From the NCBI GenBank assembly GCA_900208305.1, contig OAPG01000010.1:310001-374000 (forward strand): a stretch of 64,000 nucleotides of DNA, read 5' to 3'. Source of the stretch: Melanopsichium pennsylvanicum. Lineage: Eukaryota; Basidiomycota; Ustilaginomycetes; Ustilaginales. Position 1 is the first letter of the stretch; each line of letters begins with the position of its first letter. This document shows positions 30,076 through 40,277 of the stretch, in pieces. The notes below the pieces were generated by a model that saw only the letters and a program-made list of their open reading frames with translations, was not told where the DNA came from and ran no database searches. The position numbers were made by a program, and so were the translations under genes.

Positions 30076-31309
30076 TGTATGTCTAAGGTCGAGGCAGCCT
30101 AGCGACTATGGGCCAAGCTGCATTCTATAGTAGGATGAGACAATCCTGAACTATGTTGCTGACTGAGATGGGCGGGGGGATCGCGTCAGCCGATCCGATC
30201 CAGAGATGATCGTGGGAACGGCACTAGTCGACCGTGCGAAGACGGGTGTTGGGGCAAGAAGGGTTCTATCGGATGCTCCGAGATGTCGATGTGATAGTGG
30301 TAGGAAAAGAACAAGGTCGCTCTACTCCTTGTTTTGTGACCTTTGTGTGGACAGTGTGATCTTCCGAATCTGCCGAATCTTGAACAAAAGCAGAGATGAG
30401 AGGAATGATCCAAAAATCGCAGAGATGAGCTGCTTGCCTTTTTTTTGTGATCATTGGGTTTTGGAATCACCAGCCATGGCTTGACTTGTCTGTGTGTGTG
30501 TGAGTGTGTGTGCGGGGTCAACCGCGCTGGGCTGGTGGAGGAGGCACACTCTCATTGGACCGCAGTCACAGTCTGGTTCGCGAATCGTTCAGTGTCTGGG
30601 CCCGTAGAGATAAAGCTGCGCGTTGCGCGATGCATCCTGCGATTGCAGAGTCTCGAAATTTCTCGATAACCAAACAAAGGTCCCTTTGAGCTAGCCGCAG
30701 GTCAATTTTAGAAAATCTTGCACCCACATGCTCACACGCAGTAGTAAGTCACTGCACTTCTGTTTTCCCGACGCTGCTTTGTTCGAACAAGCGAGTTTCC
30801 TCGACAGAAGGCGAGCAAAAGGCACGGCGGCCGAATTCCCTCGCTTTGTGCGCTCTAGTGGGATTCCTCTATCTGGCTTGATTTTGACCGAACTTGCAGC
30901 GGCGACTCACACGACCACGGCAACCGAAGCGACACCGGTTGTGGTCCTGTCGAACGCTGTCTTCTCTTTGAATAGGGGAATCCACGGGGCAAATCCACCG
31001 ATCCTTCTCGCCTTCCAAGTTGTTATCCGCCAGCTTCTATCATTTGCAAATGTAGATGCTCTACTGCAGCGCGGTTCCACTCAGAAACTAGCATCCCTGC
31101 AGTGCGTCTTTAATTTGAACGGCGGGTACTCGAACGGATTGGCACACAATCCCATACATCCATCTGTGGAACACAGCATCAGTCAAGAAAAGGTCACGAG
31201 CTCATATCGATCCTAGAATACCCGGTACCGAACAATTGGTGTATTTCCTGCAGAGATTTTAAAGATAAAAGATTTTAAAGATAAACAAGAAAGCGTCATG
31301 ATTCCTAGA
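30076..31309. other. Intergenic region upstream of the AVT gene
   Basis: This holds the AVT promoter on the left and the 3' flank of the Dug1 gene on the right. A (TG)n microsatellite lies near 30490-30511. A 162-codon open frame on the plus strand (30728-31216) shows no domain and I do not call it. Confidence 0.45.
31255..31286. repeat. 16-bp tandem duplication
   Basis: The AT-rich unit GATTTTAAAGATAAA(A/C) occurs twice in a row, 24 bp past the stop codon of the Dug1 gene, in its 3' region. Confidence 0.8.
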
Positions 31310-32743
31310 TCACTTGATAGCAGCAATCTCATGAAGGTAAAGACCGAGCAGTTTGGTACCCTCAATGTAGTTCGAGATGTCCAGCTTCTCGTTGATCGAG
31401 TGCGCACCATCGTCACTCCTGCCCATCGGCAACAGAAGTACGTTCTTCTGCAGCGTGTCGGCAAAAGTCAACGTGACCGGAATGGACCCGCCCTCCCTAG
31501 TGAGGTCGGGCTTGACACCGTAGATGGTCTCGGTAGCCTTGATCGCGGCTTCGTAGTTCCAGTGGTTGGGATCGGCCAACCAAGGCTTTCCACCGTGTTC
31601 GCTAGTGATGCTCATGGTGTTCTTGCTCCGGATCTTGCCAAACTCCTCCTTGACGTACTTGGTAACGAGCTCGTTGACCTTGTCGGGGGTCATGTCGGGC
31701 ACGAGACGCAGCGAGAACTTGCCGACCACCTTGGCGGGGATGACAGTCTTGGTACCTGGTTCCGAGAAGGCTCCTTCGATACCGTGCAGCGAGAGACAGG
31801 GGTACCGCATACGACCCATGAGCACAGTTGCCTTGTCGTCACTGACAGTGGTCTTGGAGCCGGTTGCGCCTTCAATGTCGGAGAGAGAAAAGTCCATAAC
31901 ATCGTATCGCTTCGATTCCTCCTCAGTGAGCGGGGCTACCAATTCCTTGATACCGGGGATCAAGATCTCACCCTTGGCAGTAACGAGCTTCGACATGATG
32001 GTGAAGAGGTCCGTCATGGGTTCGTGCACCACACCGCCAAACACACCCGAGTGCAAGTCCCGAGCTGGTCCGCTGATTGCGAGCTTGAAGTAAGCAATGC
32101 CCCTCAATCCGTGCGTCAAGCAAGGCTTCTTGGTGCCCAGCCAATAGTTGTCAGAGATGCAGACTGCGTCGACGCCCTCGAAAAACGAATCCTTCTCAGC
32201 GACGATCAACTCGTCTAGCCCGACACTTCCGCTCTCCTCCATACCCTCGAAGCAGAACTTGAGATTGACCGGCATCTCCAGACCCACTTGCTGGTGGGCC
32301 TCGATAGCGTTCAACCAGCCCAAGATAGGGCCTTTGTCGTCGGTGGAACCACGGCCGTACATGCGACCGCTCTTCTCATCGTATTCGAGCTTGAAAGGTT
32401 CGGTGTCCCAGCCGTCAGACTTAAGCGCAGGTTGCACGTCAAAGTGACCATAGACGAGGATGGTCTTCTTCTTAGGATCTTTGCCAAGGTAACCAAGGAT
32501 GACGGGGGGAAGTTCGATCTCTTGACCGTCGAGAACCTGTTTGCCTAGCGGTTTGAGCTCTGCAGTAGCTCCGAGCGCCTTGAGTTCGGCAAGGAGCCAG
32601 TCGGCCATTTCGAAGCAGTGCTTGCGGTAAGCAGCATCACCAGAGACCGATGGGATCGAGACGGCTTTGGCAAGGCGGTCAATGAGACCTGCCTTGTTGG
32701 CGTCGATCTGCTGGATGAATTTCTTTTGTTCCGAGGTGGCCAT
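31310..32743 (-). CDS. DUG1: Cys-Gly metallodipeptidase Dug1 (CNDP/M20 family)
   Basis: A 477-residue M20 metallopeptidase, almost the same length as yeast Dug1. Metal-site residues of the family are visible: His100 and Asp102 in GHFDVQ, the bridging Asp in GRGSTDDKG (130-138), Glu169/Glu170 in GMEESGS, Asp198 in ISDNYW, and the C-terminal His in SDDGAHSINE. The dimerisation/lid domain lies between. Dug1 cleaves Cys-Gly and other dipeptides in the cytosol and works in glutathione breakdown, supplying cysteine and glycine. The start is the ATG at 32743 (GGCCATGGC on the reverse strand); further open frame upstream has no ATG. It is divergent from the TRAPPC2L gene. Confidence 0.93.
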   Translation of the reverse strand: MATSEQKKFIQQIDANKAGLIDRLAKAVSIPSVSGDAAYRKHCFEMADWLLAELKALGATAELKPLGKQVLDGQEIELPPVILGYLGKDPKKKTILVYGHFDVQPALKSDGWDTEPFKLEYDEKSGRMYGRGSTDDKGPILGWLNAIEAHQQVGLEMPVNLKFCFEGMEESGSVGLDELIVAEKDSFFEGVDAVCISDNYWLGTKKPCLTHGLRGIAYFKLAISGPARDLHSGVFGGVVHEPMTDLFTIMSKLVTAKGEILIPGIKELVAPLTEEESKRYDVMDFSLSDIEGATGSKTTVSDDKATVLMGRMRYPCLSLHGIEGAFSEPGTKTVIPAKVVGKFSLRLVPDMTPDKVNELVTKYVKEEFGKIRSKNTMSITSEHGGKPWLADPNHWNYEAAIKATETIYGVKPDLTREGGSIPVTLTFADTLQKNVLLLPMGRSDDGAHSINEKLDISNYIEGTKLLGLYLHEIAAIK

Positions 32744-33429
32744 GGCGAAAAAGATTTGTGGTAGGAAGCTGTTGGAGGAGAGGAGGAGACGAGAAGATTG
32801 AACGGTCGAACGGTCGAACGACAATTCGTTGAGAGATTCTCGCCACAGAAAAAAGGTAAAGATAAGGAACCGTCTATGGGAGCACAGACCAGAAAAAATT
32901 TAACTTTTGACAGCATGGCTCGACCGTATCAGCTGGCTTCTTTTACCTTGGCAGGCTTATTTTTCCTCGCCTCGTGACGCAACAGATGTCATCGCTTTTA
33001 CCGGCCACAGAGATACGAAAGATTCGGCTTGACTCTGTCTCACCACCTGTCAGAAAGCTTGTTCAGTACGTTGGGACAACACCATCATCGCACCTCTTAA
33101 TTGAACCTCTGAGGGCTCTGCTGCAACGTCGACAATCGCATTGGCAGACTGGATTGAATTGAGAGTGTGTGTGGGAATGCAATTCTAGCACTCTTGGCGT
33201 TTTGAGCGTTTCTACAATTTTTGTTGCCAATTTGCATTGATCATCATCCTCTTACGCCTCCATCACCTCACAAAAGCGCGCTCAACCCATCATCTCTACT
33301 CTAAACCTCGTTGTATAACTGTGTTCACCAAGCAGACGTTATCGCAAGCATCGCATTCGCCATCGCATATCTAGGCACAAAACACAAGGTTATCGACTGA
33401 GCCCGAAATATCATATACCCTCGGTCAAG
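32744..33429. other. Divergent promoter region between DUG1 and TRAPPC2L genes
   Basis: 686 bp with both promoters. I see no gene and no clear named site. Confidence 0.45.
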
Positions 33430-34140
33430 ATGTCAGCTTCATCACCGAAGATCGTAAGTAACGCAATTCGTTCTGTTCGTATTCTTCTCGCCTCGCTAAC
33501 GCCAGCCTCTCTCCTGCCTCTTGTACCTCCTTTTCAGCAAGCTCTAGCGATCATCTCCCCGCGCAATGGCCCAATCTACATCCGCCAATTTCATACTTCC
33601 AATGTCGCCGCCGATCTGCGATACCATTATTTTGCTCATTCCGCTTTAGACATCGTGGACGAACGCTCTGCCTCTTCTTCTGGCTCCTCTTCTCGCCCTA
33701 ATGCTTCGGAACAGTATGTCGGCCTTCTTTGTACACTCGAGGATCTCGCCATCTACGGCTTCCAGACGTGCACACGGATGCGCCTCTTGCTGATGCTGTC
33801 GCTAACGGATCATGCGGTGAGGGACATTGATATGCTGACGCTCTTCAGGGCTGTGCAGAGCTGTTGGCTAAGATACTCTAGCAATCCTTTCCATTCTTTG
33901 CCCCCGACAAAATATGCAAAAGGAATCGTGAAGGACAAGGAGGAGGATGCGACAGCGAGGGCGAGCGTGAGGCAAGATCTGGAGCAAAAACAGGGGATAA
34001 ATCTGCCGATCAACTGTAGGCAGATCAGAAGTGCTGCGTTTGATGCTAGGATCGATCGCATTGTCTTCGGTAGCTCAAAGGCATTGGCATCAGCTAGCGC
34101 TGCAAGTACAAAGCCAGTCTCTGCGCCTACGGGTCGATGA
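33430..34140 (+). CDS. TCA17: TRAPP subunit, TRAPPC2L/Tca17-like, two exons
   Basis: A 208-residue protein from exons 33430-33453 and 33538-34140. The 84-nt intron (33454-33537) has donor GTAAGT, a CGCTAACG branch site and a TTTTCAG acceptor. Splicing joins MSASSPKI to QALAIISPRNGPIYIRQF in frame. The product matches the longin-like sedlin family in order: IYIRQF, LRYHYFAHSALDIVDER, YVGLLCTLEDLAIYGF, and the final helix region AVRDIDMLTLFRAVQSCWLRYSSNPF, then FDARIDRIV. Insertions (Ser-rich 62-74, charged 157-175) make it longer than the about 140-residue human protein. TRAPP complexes activate Rab GTPases in ER-Golgi and Golgi traffic. An unspliced reading would insert 28 unrelated residues after residue 8. 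Confidence 0.87.
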   Translation: MSASSPKIVSNAIRSVRILLASLTPASLLPLVPPFQQALAIISPRNGPIYIRQFHTSNVAADLRYHYFAHSALDIVDERSASSSGSSSRPNASEQYVGLLCTLEDLAIYGFQTCTRMRLLLMLSLTDHAVRDIDMLTLFRAVQSCWLRYSSNPFHSLPPTKYAKGIVKDKEEDATARASVRQDLEQKQGINLPINCRQIRSAAFDARIDRIVFGSSKALASASAASTKPVSAPTGR

Positions 34141-34729
34141 GAAAAAGTTTACCCTCTTTCCCTCTTCACTCTGTATTAGTATCCGCGCAATACCACGACA
34201 ATTTCCTCTACGACTGTGCATGCGTGTGCAGCCTGCTCTCTCTGTACAACCGATGCTTCTCCAAATTTCACCCTCTAGACTTTGAAGACTACTTGCAATC
34301 CCCCTTTCTGGTACGGTCTATAGGATTGACGTGCGAACAATCCAGTCTCTTACTTCTCTTTGTTGCACATTATCCCACAGCTTGGAGTCGCACAGAGACC
34401 TGGTAGCATGTCGTCTGCCCAAACATCCTCGACCTAGATCAAATTTCCTTTGATGTACAAAGACTGGTTTATCCCAAAACCGCAAAGTCGCCTTCGATTG
34501 AGCCGCCACAAACAGTGTTCAGAGTGGTGATGCACAGATACGGGCGTCACATCTTTCGCCTCACCCTCAATCTCCTTTTGACCTCCTTCACACCCTTCCC
34601 ACTCTTACGCAATCAATCCAGTCCGTCTATCAAAGTCTGCATTCTAAATCAAGCTACGTGGATACGCACAAAAACGACAGTCTAGAGGATCGGTCTCATG
34701 CCTGTGTTAGATGTGCAAATAAGTAGATC
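34141..34729. other. Convergent intergenic region
   Basis: 589 bp between the stops of the TRAPPC2L and cryptochrome genes. I see nothing else in it. Confidence 0.45.
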
Positions 34730-36829
34730 CTACTTCTTCTTCTTATTTTTCGTCTCGTCCTTCTTTGCTGCAGGCTTGCGCTTCTTTGTGTCCCTCTCTT
34801 CCTTCTGCTCTTCGTTCTGTTCGTACACTGCATCGTCCGAATCTTGTCCTCCATCCACGTCCTCCTCCACATCCTTCTCGATTCCGCTTTCGTCCTTCTT
34901 GACCCCATTCTTTCCATTGGCAGCGCCATTTGGCGCACCTTCAGTCGTGTGTTCCTCTCCCTTTGGCGCCTTTGCCCAATCCGGAAGCTTGGCTCCCGGG
35001 CGATTCTTCCATTCAAACTTCTTGGGTGGGTCTTTAAACCCATGCTTCCTCCTCATCATCGCCTCCGCTGTTCCATCCAGAACCTCTTTGCTATCCCCAT
35101 GCAGGTTTGCCTGGTAGCACATCTTCATCCTTTGCATATTCTCTCCCTTTGTCTCCTTCTCATCCAGCATTGGGAACGGGTAATCTTGACCGATGATACA
35201 ACCTGCTTTCTTCTGCACCTCCATCGGTGCATTGTACGGTTCGTAGATGTACTTGTCTGGGAACTTGGCCAATTCTGGACAGTATTTTCTGACTAGTGCT
35301 CCTGACTTGTCGTACTTTGCAGGGAAAGAGGCAAGGCCATAGAGTCGGAAATACTGAGTGAAGAATGCTGAGCAAGAAAGCCACATCCAGTTGCCAGGGT
35401 TGGAACAAGGATCCCAGTCGATGAGGTATTCGTCAAAGATCTCGGCACCGCGTTCCCAGGAGATCCAGCATTGTCCTCGGGTCAAGAATGCAGCTACACT
35501 GTGACGTCCGAGATGGTGCATCCAACCTTCGAGTCGAAGTTGACGCATCAAAGCGTCGATCCAAGGAAATCCCGTTTGACCGAGCTTGTAGGCTGAAAGG
35601 CGCGCTTCGGAGACTGGGTCTCCAGGGGGTCGAGGAAGGATCTGGTCGCCGGTTTTCGAGTCGTAGTGCGTTGGAAGGTACCAATCCATGTATCGACATA
35701 CCGGGTTACCGTGAACGCGCTGGAAAGCGTCGCCAATAGCGTGCTCTGCACATGCATACATGTCTCTGAACAGCAACTGTCCATTGAGATTCTCCGGAGG
35801 CGCCGTTTCGGATCCACCTTTGTACTTCTTCTTGGCCTGCTCGACATCCCACCAGAATTTGCGCACGCTCAAGCAACCGAACTTGAGGTACGGGCTCATG
35901 AGAGTGGTGGAGGGATCCTCGGCACTTTGTCCAGGTGAAGTTTTGGGTTTGGCAAAAGTGGCCACGTATTCGGCATCCTTGCAGATTTTGGCCAACTTGG
36001 AGAGCGCGAGCGTTTCGCCTCCTTTGATCGTGTCACGAACCTTGCTTGCATCCATCCCGAGACTGTCGAGCGTAGGCACGCTAAAGAGGTCCGAGGCCTC
36101 ACCGTTGACAGTGTTGTAGCAAGTCACTTCTTTGTCCCTCTGTCCACCGAGTTTGGTGCTGTTGAGATCCACTTCTTCAGGTCCTTCGCGCCCTTTTCCG
36201 GTGTAATGGGGGAGCCCATCGAGACTCTTGGCGAGCTCACTAAGGATGTCGTTGAGTTTCTTGCCGTTGGAATCCTTCAACAAAGGTAGAGGAAGATCTT
36301 TTGGAGCATCCACTGGCTTGGGCACATCGCCCATGTCTGCTACGATCTTCTGCAAAGTCGATATAGCCATGGTGGGCTTGCCCTTGTTCATTTTTGTCAC
36401 TTCTTCCGGATCAAACAAATGATGGCCTTGCACGGCCACCACTTCAACTCCGCTCTTCTTGGCTTCTTCAAGAACCAGCTGATCTCTCCTCCTTCCATAG
36501 GCACTGGGATCCTTTTCGATGACAAGATGCGTGATATCCCATCGTTTCCAGAGTTCAGGCAGAAGCTCTGTGGGTTCTCCTCGGACAACGAGGAGTTGAG
36601 AGGCAGCTTGCGTAGAAGTGATGTTCTCGGAAAGATTGGACATGGATTCGAGAAGGAAACGGAAGCGGTTGATGCCCACCCGGTGTTTGTAGACGTAGTT
36701 CGGGTCCCAACACCATACTGGGAAGAGAGCGGCGGGTTTTAGGTCAAGAGCCGCTGCCAGGGCAGGAGAGTCGTGCAGTCGAAGGTCTGTACGGAACCAG
36801 TAGAGAACTCGTGCTGCTGACTTGGACAT
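34730..36829 (-). CDS. cry1: Cryptochrome/(6-4) photolyase, animal type
   Basis: A 699-residue flavoprotein. The N-terminal photolyase domain starts with LYWFRTDLRLHDSPAL (9-24). The FAD-binding region contains LSVRKFWWDV (320-329) and FPWIDALMRQL (421-431). HHLGRHSVAAFLTRG (438-452) carries two His, 439 and 443, at the positions of the catalytic pair of (6-4) photolyases. GNWMWLSCSAFF (479-490) is a hallmark of the (6-4)/animal cryptochrome branch. It therefore most likely repairs UV (6-4) photoproducts with blue light. A signalling role is possible. The first 240 residues contain an insertion before the helical domain, and residues 600-699 form an acidic then Lys-rich tail ending in KKRKPAAKK and a Lys cluster, a likely nuclear signal. 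ATG at 36829; divergent from EMC5. Confidence 0.92.
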   Translation of the reverse strand: MSKSAARVLYWFRTDLRLHDSPALAAALDLKPAALFPVWCWDPNYVYKHRVGINRFRFLLESMSNLSENITSTQAASQLLVVRGEPTELLPELWKRWDITHLVIEKDPSAYGRRRDQLVLEEAKKSGVEVVAVQGHHLFDPEEVTKMNKGKPTMAISTLQKIVADMGDVPKPVDAPKDLPLPLLKDSNGKKLNDILSELAKSLDGLPHYTGKGREGPEEVDLNSTKLGGQRDKEVTCYNTVNGEASDLFSVPTLDSLGMDASKVRDTIKGGETLALSKLAKICKDAEYVATFAKPKTSPGQSAEDPSTTLMSPYLKFGCLSVRKFWWDVEQAKKKYKGGSETAPPENLNGQLLFRDMYACAEHAIGDAFQRVHGNPVCRYMDWYLPTHYDSKTGDQILPRPPGDPVSEARLSAYKLGQTGFPWIDALMRQLRLEGWMHHLGRHSVAAFLTRGQCWISWERGAEIFDEYLIDWDPCSNPGNWMWLSCSAFFTQYFRLYGLASFPAKYDKSGALVRKYCPELAKFPDKYIYEPYNAPMEVQKKAGCIIGQDYPFPMLDEKETKGENMQRMKMCYQANLHGDSKEVLDGTAEAMMRRKHGFKDPPKKFEWKNRPGAKLPDWAKAPKGEEHTTEGAPNGAANGKNGVKKDESGIEKDVEEDVDGGQDSDDAVYEQNEEQKEERDTKKRKPAAKKDETKNKKKK

Positions 36830-37686
36830 GTTGGGCGACGTAACTTGATGTCGTGTTTGTGTACAGGGTGGGTTTAGGTTGGATTGTCTTGCGTGTCCTG
36901 CGTCGAAGTTCTCAGCTGGATGAGCAGGGCTTTGTGAGCTGGGACTTGGAGTGTGCGCGAATGGCAGGCTTCTGGCAGAACAGCGGATGATTCAGATATA
37001 TGGAGGAAGGAGAAAGGCAAGGTAAGGAGGAAGGGGAGGGCTATTCTTGCACAGAGCAAGACAGACCAAGAACAAAATTGCGCATCGTCAAAAACACGAG
37101 CGCATGCATGCAGTCAGTCCAGACCCTAAGCAGACAGTTGTCTAGCGAGGCAACTGGAAGAGTGGCATCCCAATCAGCGCATCTGTGTGCCGGCCTTTAT
37201 GACCGAAACAATCGAGATGTCGAGTGATGCTATATCTTAGCATGGCTTACGTCAAACGTTGCACACTGCCGATCTGGACGTTTTTCCGCTCGGAATTCGC
37301 AAAGATATTTCGGTTAAGAAGCCATGTTTTAATTTTTAAATTTGAGATTTTCTGGTTTGACGTATCTCAAGTTTTGGTTTCGGTTTCGGTTTCGTCGCGT
37401 AAATGGAAGACGTGAGCATCGGGATCATCGGCATCACAAAGTATGGAAAGATAGATTGCCCGATCAAAATCGCTCGCATGTCTGCGGTTGGATCAACACT
37501 TGTCGGGATTAAGCTTTCTCGACACCACTTCTCGTGCTATCACCTACATCAGACTACGTAGACCTCTTATCATATTACTCAACAGTGCTTGATTTCAGCT
37601 GAAGGAGCCACCACAGAAACATATACGAGATCAAAGCTACTAGTCTACATCAAAGAAACACAGGATCCAGACGGATCATAGCCATT
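36830..37686. other. Divergent promoter region between cryptochrome and EMC5 genes
   Basis: 857 bp shared by the two start sites. A GGTTTC-type short repeat lies near 37374-37395. I cannot assign a light-response element from sequence alone. Confidence 0.45.
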
Positions 37687-38451
37687 ATGACCGCTGCCGG
37701 CAGGTTGCTTCTTGCGATTGGCACACGTATGTCTTCGTCCCGTCTTGCCCAACCCTGAACGAAGCGCGAACAGGTCCGCATAGTATTTACAGCTGACTAG
37801 ATTGCCTTGTTCCTGCTTCACACCTAAACAGTTGTATTCCTCCACGCCGCGTATTCGACATATGAGCGTAAGTAGCCCTTTGAAAGCGCAACCGTGACAT
37901 TGGCAATCGCTCCATCTACCAGCAAGCTATCACCGCCATCTTCACATATACTGACTCGCTGCTTTACTTCGTAACTTTTCCTTTCCTGCTGCAGATCTGT
38001 CGCTGAGAAAGTCTCTCGGCCTGGTCGGTGCAGAAGCCGAGTCAATGCCCATCGATGTATGTCTCACCCAGCCCCATCCCACCTCTTCGTTGGGACGAGA
38101 TACTGACACTTTGTCCGTTTTTCTACAACGCAATCCGACGCCTTTTCACTGCTTTTCGTTCTTTCCTTCTGATCTCGCAGATCACTCTCGAAACGCTCGT
38201 GTCTTTCGTAGTCATTCTCCTCGGCATTGCTCTCACAGCGGCACCACTGAAAAACGTCACTTGGGCCAGCGAGATGCGTTCAAAGTACGTATCCTTCCCC
38301 TCCAAGTCCCTTCTCTTCTGGATAAATCCTTGTGCTGACACCCGTACTTCCTTCTTGGCATCCAACTAGATCGGTAGATGAAGTTGACTCGCGAACTAGC
38401 TTTGCTACTCTCACACATCGGGGTCAGATTCTCTTTGCTTCCTCGGACTAA
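37687..38451 (+). CDS. EMC5: ER membrane complex subunit 5 (EMC5/MMgT), five exons
   Basis: A 107-residue protein split over exons 37687-37726, 37832-37867, 37995-38056, 38181-38284 and 38370-38451. Introns of 105, 127, 124 and 85 nt have donors GTATGT, GTAAGT, GTATGT and GTACGT and acceptors CAG or TAG. All junctions keep frame. The first helix (LLLAIGTLVFLHAAYSTYE) and the segment with SMPIDITLETLVSFVVILLGIAL match EMC5/MMGT1: a short first helix ending in HAAYS, then PIDI-LE-T before the second helix. The C-terminal FATLTHRGQILF matches the RG-x-x-LF end of the family. The protein is a core subunit of the ER membrane protein complex that inserts tail-anchored and multi-pass proteins. No exon is longer than 104 nt, so single-frame reading misses it. 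Confidence 0.9.
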
Positions 38452-38618
38452 ACACGTCCCTTTTCGATCAGCTTTGCACGTTACAATTGTACATACGGTT
38501 TCGGCCCATTGCAACGCACGCTTTGCACGTATTGGCTCGAAGACGAGAGTATGTCATCAAAACTCAAATCAGGGTATACCATTGTCATATCAGAAGCATA
38601 AAGTATAGCACGCAGAAG

Positions 38619-40277
38619 TTAGACATGGATCGGAGCCTCCTTCTCCTCGGTCGGACTGTGGCTCGCGACATGGATCGCAGGTTTGGCATCTCCTGGAGCT
38701 GCAACTGTGTGCAAATGTGCCTCTTTGGTCTGTGCCTTTTCCTCCTCACCCACCGCACCCAGTGGACCGACGTAATGCCTTCTACCCCAAACGAACCACC
38801 AAGCCGCACTGAGTACGAAGAAGAAAGCGAAAACTACACTTGCATAATTCATGGTGCTTGCTTCAACTTGCTGCGTCGTTGGCATGCAAAAGAGCACTGT
38901 GGCCAACACGATCCATACAAATGTGACCATATTGATCACATATCCAAACTTACCCAAACTCCACGGTGCACCCTTCAACATGACTCTACGTCTAAACATG
39001 GCGACGGCGATTGGAATACCGTAGCTGATGCTGAGACAGATGGTGGCGACACCGGTGAAAGCGCTGAATGCAGCCGTATTGCCCAAGTAAATCAGACCGA
39101 GGAGGGATACGACGACGGTGGAGAGGATGAGAGAGTTGAGAGGCAGATCGAGGTGTTTGTTGACTTTGGCCCAGTATGTGGAACCTGGAATGGCTCCATC
39201 ACGAGCAAAAGCCCAGGTGCAACGAAGGGCTACGGTGAGAGAGCCGATACCGGCAAAAGTAAAGACACCCAAGATGATGAAGAGCAAACCAAAGCCACCG
39301 CCTGCTGAACCTGTAGCAAGCGAGAAGAGCACAGGGATCGGTTGTCCTGCTGCTGTGGACAAAAGATCCGCTGCATCCGGTGTGAGCACGAACAACACAG
39401 GAATGAGATACACGAATCCCGTAATGCTAGCTGCTACCACACTCCAAACGATGGCTTTGGGTACTTCCTTTTCCGGCTCAGCCACCTCTTCACATAGTGC
39501 CGCCACTGTGCCATAGCCGGTCATGGTGTAAGCGGAAGCAAGAAGACCGACGAAGAACGCCCAACCATCTGGCCAGCCCGAAGAGTTTTCCCATCCCGCA
39601 AAGACGAAGTGTGCACTTTTCCTGCCGTCCTTTGCCCTTGCCAACACCGTGATTGCGATGATGAGCGTTCCTGCAGCAGTCCAGTAGAAAGACAGGGTGT
39701 TAAGCCGGTCCAGGTAATTGTACTTGACACCATAAGCATTGACTACTGCTGCGATCACCATGCATGCCCAGAAACACAAGATGGTTTGCCAAGCCTCGGG
39801 AGTCCATTCGTTGTTTCGGAATTGCGAGATTGCCGCCATGATGAGTTGGGCTCCACCAAAATTGATGCTGAGGCAAAGAGTCCAGTTAGCAACTAAGGAG
39901 ACCCATCCTACGATCCAGGATGTCAATGGGGCCCATTCCTTGGTAGATACGAAGGCGGCCCAGACATAGACGCCACCAGAGGTCGGGTACATGGAGCAAA
40001 GTTCGGCGAGAGAGGAAGCCATACAAAGCGAGATGAGGGATACCACAAGCCAGCCATACAAGATGGTCACGGGCCCTCCACAGGTGAGGGCGATGGAGAA
40101 GGCGGTGGATAAGCCAAAAGGAGCGGCGATGATGGAGAAGGAGAGACCGAGAATGGTAAACATGGACAAGTTGCGTTTGAGTTGAGCATCGTAGCCCATG
40201 GAAGCCAGGCGGGCGTCGGCTCCAGCCCCAGCGGAGACGACGGAGCGTAGGGAAGTGGTTTGTTTGATGTCAGTCAT
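38619..40277 (-). CDS. APC-family amino acid/GABA/choline permease
   Basis: A 552-residue, 12-helix transporter of the amino acid/choline transporter branch of the APC superfamily (Uga4/Hnm1-like). The N-terminal signature is ASMGYDAQLKRNLSMFTILG (26-45) before the first helix. Further family segments are SLAELCSMYPTSGGVYVW, the loop GYGTVAALCEEVAEPEKEVPKAI, and CTWAFARDGAIPGS. The termini are hydrophilic. Such permeases import GABA, choline, putrescine or various amino acids at the plasma membrane. The substrate cannot be decided here. ATG at 40277; intronless. Its 3' end lies 167 bp from the EMC5 stop in a convergent arrangement. The second permease of this window (56248-57924) is a distant relative, not a recent duplicate. 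Confidence 0.88.
   Translation of the reverse strand: MTDIKQTTSLRSVVSAGAGADARLASMGYDAQLKRNLSMFTILGLSFSIIAAPFGLSTAFSIALTCGGPVTILYGWLVVSLISLCMASSLAELCSMYPTSGGVYVWAAFVSTKEWAPLTSWIVGWVSLVANWTLCLSINFGGAQLIMAAISQFRNNEWTPEAWQTILCFWACMVIAAVVNAYGVKYNYLDRLNTLSFYWTAAGTLIIAITVLARAKDGRKSAHFVFAGWENSSGWPDGWAFFVGLLASAYTMTGYGTVAALCEEVAEPEKEVPKAIVWSVVAASITGFVYLIPVLFVLTPDAADLLSTAAGQPIPVLFSLATGSAGGGFGLLFIILGVFTFAGIGSLTVALRCTWAFARDGAIPGSTYWAKVNKHLDLPLNSLILSTVVVSLLGLIYLGNTAAFSAFTGVATICLSISYGIPIAVAMFRRRVMLKGAPWSLGKFGYVINMVTFVWIVLATVLFCMPTTQQVEASTMNYASVVFAFFFVLSAAWWFVWGRRHYVGPLGAVGEEEKAQTKEAHLHTVAAPGDAKPAIHVASHSPTEEKEAPIHV

Noticed and set aside
30728..31216. 162-codon plus-strand frame between AVT1 and DUG1
   Set aside because: No domain, no conserved-looking pattern, and it lies where the AVT1 promoter region is expected.
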